Shown here in pieces: positions 34,929-44,610 of a stretch of DNA of 64,000 nt. The stretch covers positions 1-64,000 of the forward strand of contig MCFL01000009.1 of assembly GCA_002102555.1 (NCBI GenBank), given 5' to 3'. The DNA is from Catenaria anguillulae PL171. Taxonomy: Eukaryota > Blastocladiomycota > Blastocladiomycetes > Blastocladiales > Catenariaceae. The position numbers and the translations under genes were made by a program. How positions within the stretch are numbered: position 1 is the stretch's first letter; the number at the start of each line of letters is the position of its first letter. The notes beneath the pieces were generated by a model. It was not told where the DNA came from. It did not search any database and worked only from the letters and a program-made list of their open reading frames with translations.

Positions 34929-36653
34929 TCAAGCGGAAACGGCCAACTTGGACTCGGACAAGGGCGGCGTAGGCGGGAGTGCCAGGGCAGCAGCAGTCGT
35001 GATCGACACCTCACCGGCATCTTCGTTGTCGTTGTCGTTGTCGTCGACCTCAACTTCAATCTCTTCCTCGACCTCGACTTCAATCAACTCGCCTTCCTCG
35101 GCCTCGGCGACATCGTGATCGTCATGCTCCTCCTCTTCTTCCACAATCACATGCGTGAGCTGCTTCTCCTCGGCCTCGCCAATGCGCCTCAAATCTTCGA
35201 CCAACTCGCGATCCATCTCAGCCAACGACCGCCTCCAATCGCTCGACCGCTTCTTTGCCGTGGACGTCGTGGCACTGCTACCGGCACCGGCGCGACCCAT
35301 CAACTTGGCCATGGCATCCGTCTGATCAGTGTCGACTTCATCATACCGAACCCTCTGCCTCTCGTCCCTTTCCAATGCTTCCTCTTGCTCCTCTTGCTCC
35401 TCTTGCTCACGCTCTTCCTGCACGGGCGAACTCAACAAGACGGACAAGGCACTCAACACAGACGACCGCTTGGTGTTCTTGTTTGCACGCATCTTGAGCC
35501 CGCCGCCGCCGTAAATCTGCTCGTCCCACTCGTCCGCATCTGCATTGGACTGCTCGACGAAATCGGCCAAGGGCTCGTCGGCGTCCGAGTCATCCGACGG
35601 CAAGTCCTCTGGGTCGAGCGAGCGTGACGAGATGGACGAAGTGGGGCGAATGGCGGCCGAGGCGGATTTCGGGGTGCGCGTGCGGGATTTGCGGGCCGGC
35701 CGCGGTTGGCGGGAGGGCGAGGGAGTAGGTGTTGGGACCGGGTATTCGGTCGAGTACTGCCCATTGATGATTGAGGACGAGGAAGCCGTGGCGGGTTGAT
35801 GGTGGATCATCTCGTCATCATCGTCATAGTATTCTTGAGTGGGCGACGGCATGTGGTGCTCGGGAACATAATGATGCGCCGACCCGAGCGGCACCGTTCG
35901 CGCGCTCATGGTGGAATGAGCGTCGGCGGAATGCAATGGCCCGGCAAACGAAGCACCCGATGCATCTGCAGCAGGATGCAGGAGCATGGCCGAGTGGCGT
36001 GCCGACGCAGGCGGGCGCAGCGTCAACGAACGCGCACCGCCAGCTGTCGCCGACCGCCCACGGAACATGCTCTGGTGGTCCTCATCTTCGGGCGACCCAA
36101 CAATGGCATCCATAACGGCAAGCCCCAGAGCCCTTGTGCGGTTGATGACTTGGTAGTACTCTGCCAAAAACATGACGAAAAACACGCCTGCAATAGATCC
36201 AAGTCCGAGCAGCAGCACCATCAACCCAAACAACATGGCCACGAGCTGCACGCCAAGCACAGTGAACACGGCCACGGCGCTGCTAAACACGAGCGTGACG
36301 CCCGAGTAGAGTGCATACAGGGCCAGCGGAAGCGCAGCGGCAAGCGCAAACCGGGACAAGTACGGTGCGGCCACAGGGTACTGGTGGCAGTAGTAGGCAA
36401 TGAGCGTGTTGCAGCGAGTCATGTACACCGAGAGCAAGTGGCCAAGCTGGTCGGGGATGGCCGAGAAGAGGGCCAGGAACGACGACAGAGAGTTGGAGTT
36501 GAGGCCCAGGGGCTCGAGCGGGTAGGCGGCACGGGTGCCGGGGCGAGGGTAGCCCGGATAACCCGGAATGCCAGGCTGTTGGCGCGGGATGGCCGACAGG
36601 TCGTTGCGGGCGTGCGATTGCATGGGCATGGAGATTTGGCCGCGGGAATACAT
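34929..36653 (-). CDS. Membrane-hairpin protein with acidic tail, possibly promethin/LDAF1-like
   Basis: Intronless, 574 aa from the ATG at 36653; the frame continues upstream to 36836 but without an ATG. Residues 1-60 are Pro/Gly/Tyr-rich. About residues 100-200 hold closely spaced long hydrophobic segments (FALAAALPLALYALYSGVTL, VFTVLGVQLVAMLFGLMVLL, LGSIAGVFFVMFLAEYYQV), an arrangement like the double hairpins of promethin/LDAF1 and yeast Ldo45 lipid-droplet assembly factors. The remainder is soluble, with Ser/Thr/Pro-rich and strongly acidic Glu-rich stretches. The promethin resemblance is structural, not a recognised motif, so treat it as a suggestion. A 420-codon frame on the plus strand (35796-37058) is its antisense shadow. 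Confidence 0.65.
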   Translation of the reverse strand: MYSRGQISMPMQSHARNDLSAIPRQQPGIPGYPGYPRPGTRAAYPLEPLGLNSNSLSSFLALFSAIPDQLGHLLSVYMTRCNTLIAYYCHQYPVAAPYLSRFALAAALPLALYALYSGVTLVFSSAVAVFTVLGVQLVAMLFGLMVLLLGLGSIAGVFFVMFLAEYYQVINRTRALGLAVMDAIVGSPEDEDHQSMFRGRSATAGGARSLTLRPPASARHSAMLLHPAADASGASFAGPLHSADAHSTMSARTVPLGSAHHYVPEHHMPSPTQEYYDDDDEMIHHQPATASSSSIINGQYSTEYPVPTPTPSPSRQPRPARKSRTRTPKSASAAIRPTSSISSRSLDPEDLPSDDSDADEPLADFVEQSNADADEWDEQIYGGGGLKMRANKNTKRSSVLSALSVLLSSPVQEEREQEEQEEQEEALERDERQRVRYDEVDTDQTDAMAKLMGRAGAGSSATTSTAKKRSSDWRRSLAEMDRELVEDLRRIGEAEEKQLTHVIVEEEEEHDDHDVAEAEEGELIEVEVEEEIEVEVDDNDNDNEDAGEVSITTAAALALPPTPPLSESKLAVSA

Positions 36654-37879
36654 GGCGGCGAGCTTGGCTTGGAGTGGGAAGATGCAGTGGCCTGCAGAGA
36701 CTTGAAGAAATGCCGCGAGAAGAGAAGCGAGCGGCGAGCGGCGGGTTTGTATGAGGTTAACGTTGGGGAGCGGGGCAGCTCGATGGATGGCAGGCAGGCA
36801 GGGCAGGGCAGGGCAGGACGGCGTCTCCACGTGCACAACGGTTGGCAGATGCAGATGATGTTTTGGTATACGGTAGCTGTATGTTTACAGTTGGTCCAGT
36901 TGGCGCCGAATACGAAACGGAAAGTGGCACCCATCGCTGGCTCCAATGGTGATGTCATCTCGCCACCACGTGCGATCTGGGGCCAACCAACATTGGCATT
37001 CCGATCTACCAATCGCATTCAAGTCGAGATCCTTCGCGATCGCGAGTGGGGAATGTAATACAGTGCAGGCACCGATTCTGTTCCTTTGCATCGTGACAGA
37101 GTATCAGTCATACCCACTGTACGTATACTCACAGCGACTTCACAGTTCTAGAAGGTATACGTTTGCAGAGTAAACCCCGTGCAAGAGCTTGTCTTTAGCG
37201 AGCACATGCGCGAAGCGATGTGCCAAAACCAATCACCCAAGGCAACGTGACGTGAGACTGCGGTGAGACACAATGACCACACAACGTTAGCCCGACCCAA
37301 AAACTCTCTGCACACTCTGCTCTGCACTTGCAACGTCATTTGGCATGCTTCCAGATTGATCGAGCATGTGCATGGCATTTGAATTCGCTGCCTTCCCTCC
37401 CGCTCTCCCTCGAGCTCGCTGAGCCTTGAACTGGGTTCTCCCTTGCTCGCTGGCCGAACTTGAGATCACTTGCAGGGGAAACGGGGTTGGTAATGAGGAG
37501 GATTCATGTGCAGGGCGAGCCAGGGCGAGCCAGGGCGAGCCGTTTAATTCTGCCCAATTTCCGTCGCCAGTTTGTCCTTGCTTCGCCATCCGCCCGTTCC
37601 ACCAAAACTTCACGTGCGATCCACTTCATCCGCTCGCCGCAAGAGGGCATGCAATTGTAGGGTTGTGAGCACCCCTTTCGTGCTCGTAGTGGGTGACAGT
37701 TGTCCTCGCCGAGCGGCAATGCGTACAAATAGGTGTACCCGTGGTACAAATAGGAGCGACCGACCCTCGTCTCTATCCCAACTTTTGGCTGATTCCACAT
37801 CCAATCCAACTTCCATTCAACCCAACCAAACATTCAATCAATCCAATTCTCAATCTCAAACATCATCATCAACATCACC
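36654..37879. other. Divergent promoter region
   Basis: No gene supported. It holds a run of gggca-type repeats at about 36787-36817 and three perfect 10-bp repeats at 37511-37541. The last 120 bp before the 37880 start are pyrimidine/A-rich (many catt, caat and atc units), like a 5' untranslated leader. Confidence 0.5.
37511..37541. repeat. Three tandem 10-bp units
   Basis: Three perfect copies of cagggcgagc in an intergenic region, about 350 bp upstream of the secreted SMB-like protein gene. No function is evident. Confidence 0.8.
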
Positions 37880-39003
37880 ATGATGCATCTTCTCTCTCTT
37901 CTCTCCATAGCCTTGCTTGCTTCCACTCAAGTCGCAACGGCTGCCCCTCTCAGTTCGTACATTCTTCTCCATCGTGATCCGTCTCTGTTCAACATATAGG
38001 AGCTAACAACCGATTCCCTCCTTCCGATTCGTCGACAGAAAAACGCGCAAGCTCCACCTCGTGTGCTGCCACCTTCACGGGCATGACCATCATGGACTGC
38101 CACTGCACCGCCTCGTGCACGCTGACTGGCCGGTGCTGCGACGACTACCGCGACTTTGCACTCAGCACTGCCTCGTTTGCGTCGTCGGCCAAGCTCGCCA
38201 TTGCCGATGCCAAACCCGCCGGTGCCGACCGCTTGCCCGAGTTCCACAAGGTCGAGGTTGCCGTCATGGGCTCGTCGGCTGGACCCACCAAGGACACGAC
38301 GCTGCTGGCCGTGCGCAACTGCGTGTTTGAAGACGTGCTGCGCGTGCCCCGCCCGCGGCCAGGCGAGGTCGGCATCACGGTCATGCCGCAATGGGAACTG
38401 CGCCAGTGCACCAGCGGCTACGACGTGGTGGCTCTCAAGTCGACTGTCGACCCAACATCGGGCGCTACCGTGTCGAGCATGTCCACGTTCAAGAATGCCG
38501 TCAAGGTGCCTGCCAAGGTGCGCGTGGCCATTGGCGAAATGCCGCCCTCGGATCCCATCACGATCCAAGTGCACCCGAAACCCTGGGACGTGCTCTACTA
38601 TGCCGAGGTGAGCGGCGACTCGGCAGAGGCCGCGTACAAGATGGCGCTGGGTGCACGTGCAGCTGCTTCTGGCACACCCGACGGCAAGCTCCCTGCTGTC
38701 TTCACTGCCAAGCTGGTCAAGGAGCCAAAGACGGGCAAGTTGCCGTGGGATCCGACAAAGGGCCGCACATGGGCCGTGACAGATGCCAAGCTGTCGACGG
38801 TGGACGTGGTGACCATGGCCATTCCCGAATCGGATGTGTCGCCGCGTCGGTTGGACGAAAACTATGACGAGGTTGCCAAGAATGCCAACTACCGCGTGAC
38901 ACCCACCCGGGCGGGTCACTTGCGCAAGATTTGGGACGGGAAAAAGTGGCTCGATGTGGTGGATGCAAGGGGCAATCGGATCGTCCCGCAGTTGCCGCTT
39001 TGA
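37880..39003 (+). CDS. Secreted protein with somatomedin-B-like Cys knot
   Basis: 345 aa from exons 37880-37952 and 38039-39003 (phase-1 intron). The start MMHLLSLLSIALLASTQVATA is a signal peptide. Splicing creates a dibasic site (PLKKRASS), suggesting Kex2 maturation. Next comes CAATFTGMTIMDCHCTASCTLTGRCCDDYRDF, quoted here in part: DCHCTASC...GRCCDDY, with the Cys spacing of somatomedin-B domains. The remaining 270 residues are mixed alpha/beta, basic and Lys/Asp-rich (KVRVAIGEMPPSDPITIQVHP, WDVLYYAEVSG), with a single internal Cys pair (RNCVFED, RQCTSGYD). I know no homolog of the large domain. It is likely an extracellular or wall-associated protein. Confidence 0.8.
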
Positions 39004-39528
39004 AATCATGACGGATACCGCGAGCCAGTAGCGTAGTGTGCACATCTTCTTGTATTTAGTTTCTTTGGGTGTGACTCTTTTTCTCTCTTTCAGTATGGGT
39101 ATGGGTGTGTGGGTGTGATCGATCCAAAAGCTTCTGTGTATTTTTACTCCCCAAAAGCACGCTGCTGTTCGTCCATCTTCCAAGTGATATTAATATTGTA
39201 CTTTCAGAAAAGATTCCAATGACATCAATAATGTTCGACTAAATGGCGGATGCATATAAATGGCGGATACGTACATACTGACATACAAGACTCGTGGAGG
39301 AGCAAAAGTGAAAGTACAACGTGTCGCATGCCACGTCTCACTCAGTCAGATCAGTGAACCATCCCCAACACAACTCGGAATCACTCGGGATCAGATTGGA
39401 AGATTGAGGTTTTGTGTACTATTGTATATAAGGGGAGCGGGACCCACACCCGGGTTCTGCTCCTCAACTAGAGTATACTCGTTCCTATCGACCTTTGCTG
39501 TCTCCCTTTTCACAACGACGCAAAAGAA
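39004..39528. other. Intergenic region with TATA-like signal and repeated motif
   Basis: 3' flanks of two convergent genes. It contains two near-copies of an atggcggat-c-tata element at about 39243 and 39262, and a TATA-like sequence at 39424-39432. An imperfect hairpin (agcgggaccc paired with gggttctgct) overlaps the 39448-39464 motif shared with 12386-12402. Confidence 0.55.
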
Positions 39529-40760
39529 TCACGACAGGTCCACATTGATTCGTGGGAACTGAGTTGATGAATCATCAAGTAGGACCTTGAGCCACCACTT
39601 TTTCACTTCGTCACTCCATTTGGTTGCTTGGCGGACCGACGCTGCTGTACTTGGAACAAAGAAGCAAAGTGGTAGTGTTTCCTTCCACCAGTGCAAAAGC
39701 GGCAAGTGGTCGTACTTGGATGCGCGATTGAGCAAAGCAAAAGTCTTGTCAGGCTTAGCAACCAAGGAATCCAGTGTCTCCATTGTACCTGCCGTCACGT
39801 CGAAAAAAAAGGCAAGCCGAGTCGCACCATACAATCCAAATCGGCAATGTCGCCCTGAGTGACAAGAGATTCGAGTGACACTTGAATCGTCCAGTAGTAG
39901 ATTTCGTAGTGTACCCATTCCCATTCGATCTTGGTGCGCGAAAACACTTTCTTGCGCTCCAAACTCGCCAGCAGCAGCACAGGCACATTTATGTCCCACT
40001 CTTGCAACCTGATTTTGTTCGTTGAACGTTGACAACCATGTTGCTCCAACCACCAATTCCAGCTGAGGACCAGACTTCTCAATCCATCACGACAGTCGAG
40101 GATTGTCACGTCTTCGCCTGGACCAGCGTTAATCGGCGTCTCTATCAACTTATGCACACGGCACCAGCGCAGAAACTCAAGCTGCCCATTCCCAGTTGCG
40201 TCGTGGCACAAGTCAATTGCGTAGACCGGGAAGTCCGTGAAGTCCGTGAAGTCCGTGAAGTCCGTGAAGTACGAAAGTCTGTGAGACACCCACCAGTCAA
40301 GCATTTCAAGCGAGTCACTGTTGGCCATCGAGGAATCAATGCCAAGATTTGATTCGCGAAGCAGCTGCGGAAAGCGACGATACCACCATTCAAGCACATC
40401 TACTGTCCAGTTTTGGACATGCAAACTGAACGTCAAAGCACTGCTAATCCATCCCTTGCACTCCAAGAAATCCAAAATGTGCACATGTCCACGCTTGCTT
40501 GCTCCATTGATTGCCCGTCCGATGTCGATTTTCGTGTCCTTCGGGCAGCTGAGCCACCATTTCACAACAGCGAGGTTTCCAGCCATGCAAGCATTTGTGA
40601 TAAGCTGAAAGCTCGGGTTCCCAAGCGCGTCAGTGAGCAATAGCTCTACGAGGTGGGATGGAAGCGGCGGAGTGAAGGCTAGGTTCATGTCGGTCGTTGG
40701 ATTGCATTGTGAAACGGCTGCATTCATAGCACTATTGCCTGTCAACGACATCGCATTCAT
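39529..40760 (-). pseudogene. Ankyrin-like 'WW' repeat gene with a frameshift
   Basis: An ankyrin-like protein: repeats such as NLAVVKWWLSCP, GHVHILDFLECKG, SLEMLDWWVSHRL, QLEFLRWCRVHKL and HLPLLHWWKETLPL, each about 30-45 residues apart. Start taken at the ATG at 40760, as the longer frame to 40835 has no ATG. The frame ends early near 39800 at a run of eight T (minus strand), and the missing C-terminal part (FDVTAGTMETLDSLVAKPDK onward, to 39529) continues in another frame. One extra T in the run would restore the reading frame. It is either a recent pseudogene or a homopolymer error in the assembly. An internal (TDF)n tract comes from the repeat at 40230-40265. The family is probably expanded in Blastocladiomycota. 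Confidence 0.65.
40230..40265. repeat. 9-bp in-frame tandem repeat
   Basis: Four perfect copies of gaagtccgt, plus a degenerate fifth, within the ankyrin-like gene; on the minus strand it codes (TDF)n. Because the unit is a multiple of three, copy number can change without shifting the frame. Confidence 0.9.
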
Positions 40761-41251
40761 CGCGGCGCCTACCACAGACACAGAGGAGAGAGCAAGGAGA
40801 GAGGAAGAGGGATCATGCCGGCGGTCGTCGGTCAATCATTCAAGGGTTTCAAGCGAGTCGATCAGGTCCTGTCAAGATGAGGCATCGAGAACATGATTCT
40901 GGAAGGTGGCTGGAGGTGTCCCCAGGCTTTGGCCGCCGTGAGCCACGCTACCGCGATCAAAGGTGTTTGCCCCAACGGTTTGGGGATGGTTTCTGGAACG
41001 CCTCATTCGGTTGCAATGTCGTAGGAAGCGCGTGTCTCGCGGCACACTCAATCACGATCGGAGTTTTTCACTGGTTTGGCAGTTCAATCGCGGCGCCGGC
41101 CCGGGCCGAGACCCCGAGTCGCTCACCCGCACACGCACCCACACCCACACCCGCCGTCGTCTGCTCATAAAGTGCCCGTTACCCCTGCTCTGCATGCTTT
41201 CTCTCTCCTCTCCCGCCTGCCTGTCCCATGTACATCATCAATCAATCCAGC
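40761..41251. other. Divergent promoter region
   Basis: Between the ankyrin-like gene and biotin synthase. No gene is supported. A cacaccc-rich stretch at about 41130-41160 lies 90-120 bp before the biotin synthase start. Confidence 0.5.
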
Positions 41252-42603
41252 ATGTCGACCTCGCTTGCTCTCGCCGCCCGCCGCCTCACTTGCACGGCCT
41301 TGTCTGCCGCTCGCACTCGCCCGTTGACTGTGGTGGCTGCCATGGGCTCACGCCTGATCCATACGTCCTCGCCCAACTCGTCACCTCCTCCGCCGCCCGC
41401 GACCCCCGTGACCGACTCGCGCGCAACATCGACGACTGCCCCGCCGCCGCCGCCCACGGTAGCCGCCCCGCAAGATAAGCGTCAAGATGACCGCCCACTT
41501 TCTGGCGCGGCCGTGTACGGCCTGCGTGCGCGCGAGTCTGGGCTGCGGTACGATTGGACGCGCGAGGAAATTGCCCAGATTTACAACTCGCCCATCATGG
41601 ATTTGTTGTTTTACGGCGTACGTCCTTGACCCCTCTCTGTTGACCTAGTTTCACTTGACCGGCGGCTGACCCCCGAGTCGACAACTCCATTCATTCATCC
41701 ATCCATCCGGTCCAGTCGTACGTGCACCGCCACTTCCACGACCCGCTCGCTGTCCAACAATGCACGCTCCTGTCCATCAAAACGGGCGGGTGCTCCGAAG
41801 ACTGCTCGTACTGCCCGCAATCGTCAAAGTACGACACGGGCGTGAAAGGCTCCAAAATGCTTTCCGAGGACGTTGTGTTGGCCGCTGCCCGCAAGGCCAA
41901 AGAAGCCGGGTCCACACGCTTCTGCATGGGCGCTGCGTGGCGGTCGACGGCGGGGCGCAAGACAAACTTCAAGCAAATCCTCGGATACGTGACCGAGATC
42001 CGCGGCATGGGCATGGAAGTGTGCTGCACGCTCGGGATGCTGGACGGCGACCAGGCAAAGCAGCTCAAGGAGGCCGGCCTCAGCGCCTACAACCACAACC
42101 TCGACACGAGCCGCGAGTTTTACCCAAAGATCATCACCACGCGATCGTATGACGACCGGTTGCAGACACTGGCGCATGTGCGCGACGCGGGCATTCACGT
42201 GTGCTCGGGCGGCATCATTGGCCTGGGCGAGTCTGCCGAGGACCGTGTCGGCATGCTGCACACGCTGTCGACGCTGCCAAAGCATCCAGAGTCGGTCCCC
42301 GTCAATGCGCTGGTGGCCGTTGAGGGCACACCCCTCGAGAAGCAGCAGCCCGTGCCCGTGTGGGACCTGGTGCGCATGATTGCTACGGCACGCATTGTCA
42401 TGCCCGCGAGTATGGTGCGGTTGAGTGCGGGTCGAGTCCGATTGGGTATGGCTGATCAGGCACTGTGCTTTATGGCGGGCGCAAACAGTATTTTCACGGG
42501 CGACAAGTTGCTGACGACGCAGAACAATGAGTGGGAGGGCGACCAGCGCATGTTTGAGACGCTCGGGTTGGTTGGATTGAAGCCCGATTTGGTCAAGAAT
42601 TAG
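41252..42603 (+). CDS. BIO2: Biotin synthase
   Basis: Radical-SAM enzyme that inserts sulfur into dethiobiotin, the last step of biotin synthesis; mitochondrial in fungi. 417 aa from exons 41252-41617 and 41716-42603 (phase-0 intron). The first exon is a long Ser/Arg/Ala-rich, acid-poor leader ([23 protein letters not shown]...) and a Pro-rich linker, consistent with mitochondrial import; an ATG at 41228 is an alternative start. Catalytic features: CSEDCSYC (radical-SAM [4Fe-4S] Cys motif) at about 147, then [39 protein letters not shown] and GGIIGLGES, and a C-terminal block with [34 protein letters not shown], here in part. All Cys and Arg ligands of the second cluster region are present. 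Confidence 0.97.
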
Positions 42604-42772
42604 GGTTAGAGGCCTGACGGACGACATGTATTGAATCTTGTTCCCTTCTTGCTCTTTTTGTTTCTTTTTTTTTTTTTTTTTGCTCTTGTCGTCATGACTT
42701 TAACCCCACATAAAAGCGTTTGCTGGCTTTACACGACAACTATGTACCACAAACCAACCAATAAAAATAAAC
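42604..42772. other. 3' untranslated flanks with T-tract
   Basis: Convergent 3' flanks of biotin synthase and the next gene. A run of 17 T at 42665-42681 follows the biotin synthase stop by about 60 bp and may help 3'-end formation. Confidence 0.5.
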
Positions 42773-44275
42773 TTAGAGGGCCGCCCACTCCTTTTGGGCA
42801 TTGTCTGCAGGCGCCACCACGGGCGTCACGGGCACCTTGGTATCGCTTGACGAGGGCATGGACTCGGATGCAACAGCGGCATCCGTCGATGGCTTGCCGA
42901 GTTTGGACACGAGCATCCAGGATGCGGCCATGGAAGCATCCTCGGGTGGTGGCTGGACGGGTTTGGCGGAGGTGGACTGCGGCTTGGCACTTGTCGAGGG
43001 TTGGGAGGTAGCCGACGACCAGGCAAGTGTGGTGCTGCCAATGAGTACTTGGTTATCGTTGTTGTCGTCATCTTGACCTTGGGAACTCGAGTCTGAATCC
43101 GAACTCGAGTCTTGACCGTGTTGTGGCGGCTCAATCATCATCAAGGATGCTGCCGACGCCGACTCGTCAAGTGCCTCGAGCTCCAACAGCGCAACCCACT
43201 TGCCCTCGTCCTCCTTGTCAATGGCCTGTCGATGCGCCGATACCAAATCGGCCCTGGCCAACCTGTCGAGCGCCTGCTCCACCAACCCCAACCGGAGGGC
43301 CTCGTCCACTCCTACACCCTCAACAGCCGCCACCAACCCGGTCAATTCGCGCTCGACTGCGGCCACAGCGACCAGCAACATGAGCAACGCATCGCGATCG
43401 CAGCGCAACTGGCGCACACACGCCTCGGCCTCGCGCACATGCTTGCGATCCGCCCACCTGCGTCCCAGCGTCCACGCGCCCACGGCCACCACGCCGCCCA
43501 TGGCCACGCCCGCGGCCACCGGCGTAGCGCCCACGCCCACGAGTCCCGACAGTGCAGCGGGTCCAATGAAGCCGCGGGCAAGCATGCGCATGGTGATCAT
43601 GCCCGAGACCAAGGCCGATGTGGCAACGCCCATGGCGCCGTCCATGGCCGCAGACACGGTGGCGGATGCCGCAGTGGCTTGCATGGCTGCACGGCGTGCC
43701 CGCGAGACAAGCACGTCAGGGTTGCCCGTGCGGAGGAGGGCGGCGGCGACGCCATGTGTGGCGGCAAGTTGCAGGGAAGGCGGCAGCAGCGAGGTCGAGG
43801 ATAAGGTGTAGGTGAGGGAGGCAAGGTGAGTGCGGTGCGTGTCGATGGTGGCGCGGGTTGCGGAGATGCAGGATGCGAGAGTGTGGATGCGGGCGTTGAG
43901 GTTGGCGAGGTATGAGTATTCGGATGGCGATGGCGTTGGCGTCGTGCCATTGTGCGTACGAGGAGCTGGCTGGGAAGTGGTTGGCGATTGGGATTGGGAT
44001 GGAGGTTGAGTGACGACGGCCCAGGGGTCGTTGAGCGGGGCATGGTCGTAGGATCGGGCGGCAGGCGATGGCGAGGCATGGAGGAGCCATTCTTGGGCGT
44101 TGAGGTTGAAGTTTAAGCCCAAGTCGAAATCACTTGCGGTACGAGTCGTTGGGGTTTGGGCAGAGGCAGAGGCAGAGGCAGAGGCAGAGAAGCGGTCTGT
44201 GACCTGCGGCGCCGGATGGTTTCGATTGGTAATGGGAAGAGACATGGTGGCGGACTCGCACTCACTGGAATGCAT
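42773..44275 (-). CDS. Ala/Gly-rich protein with predicted membrane-inserting segments
   Basis: Intronless 500-codon frame; ATGs at 44275 and 44245 are both possible. I do not recognise it. The N-terminal 130 residues are disordered with an (SA)n tract coded by six-base repeats; a coiled-coil-like segment follows (SYLANLNARIHTLASCISATRATIDTHRTHLA, in part). The central 150 residues are Ala/Gly/Val-rich with two or more weakly hydrophobic stretches (SAAMDGAMGVATSALVSGMI, GLVGVGATPVAAGVAMGGVV), then RRWADRKHVREAEACVRQLRCDRDALLMLL and a helical acidic region. The C-terminus is Ser/Asp/Gln-rich and disordered. No function is assigned. Confidence 0.65.
   Translation of the reverse strand: MHSSECESATMSLPITNRNHPAPQVTDRFSASASASASAQTPTTRTASDFDLGLNFNLNAQEWLLHASPSPAARSYDHAPLNDPWAVVTQPPSQSQSPTTSQPAPRTHNGTTPTPSPSEYSYLANLNARIHTLASCISATRATIDTHRTHLASLTYTLSSTSLLPPSLQLAATHGVAAALLRTGNPDVLVSRARRAAMQATAASATVSAAMDGAMGVATSALVSGMITMRMLARGFIGPAALSGLVGVGATPVAAGVAMGGVVAVGAWTLGRRWADRKHVREAEACVRQLRCDRDALLMLLVAVAAVERELTGLVAAVEGVGVDEALRLGLVEQALDRLARADLVSAHRQAIDKEDEGKWVALLELEALDESASAASLMMIEPPQHGQDSSSDSDSSSQGQDDDNNDNQVLIGSTTLAWSSATSQPSTSAKPQSTSAKPVQPPPEDASMAASWMLVSKLGKPSTDAAVASESMPSSSDTKVPVTPVVAPADNAQKEWAAL
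44160..44189. repeat. 6-bp tandem repeat within the Ala/Gly-rich gene
   Basis: About five copies of gcagag coding the (SA)n tract near the N-terminus of the 42773-44275 gene (minus strand). Confidence 0.85.
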
Positions 44276-44610
44276 ATGCTGGAATGTAATACGCTTGAAT
44301 ATGAAATGTTATTTATTGTGAAATTTGGAGACTCAGAAGACAAGTGGAGGGACAATTGCAAGTGAAGTGACGTGGCCCGCCAACAACGTCCACTGTGATC
44401 ATTGATCAAGGGACGCCAACGCCAACGCCAACGATCACGACCGGATAAAGTCATGTGAGTTTGCCAAACGCATCCCATCCCGTTCCCCAACCGCATACCC
44501 CAACCAAAACCAAAAAAACCTTTTCTCTGTCTCTCTCTTGCATGCGGACGCGATACATATTAATACAATATCAAGTCTATCTATACCAATAACGCATACC
44601 AATTCCAATC
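44276..44610. other. Divergent promoter region
   Basis: Between the Ala/Gly-rich gene and the phenylalanine hydroxylase gene. It contains three copies of gccaac at about 44410-44430 and an AT-rich stretch just before the 44611 ATG. No gene is seen. Confidence 0.5.

Noticed and set aside
34929..36836. 635-codon version of the membrane-hairpin gene
   Set aside because: The first codon at 36836 is GTG; the first ATG in frame is at 36653.
35796..37058. 420-codon plus-strand open frame
   Set aside because: Antisense of the membrane-hairpin gene and its upstream region; Arg/His-rich, typical of a shadow frame.
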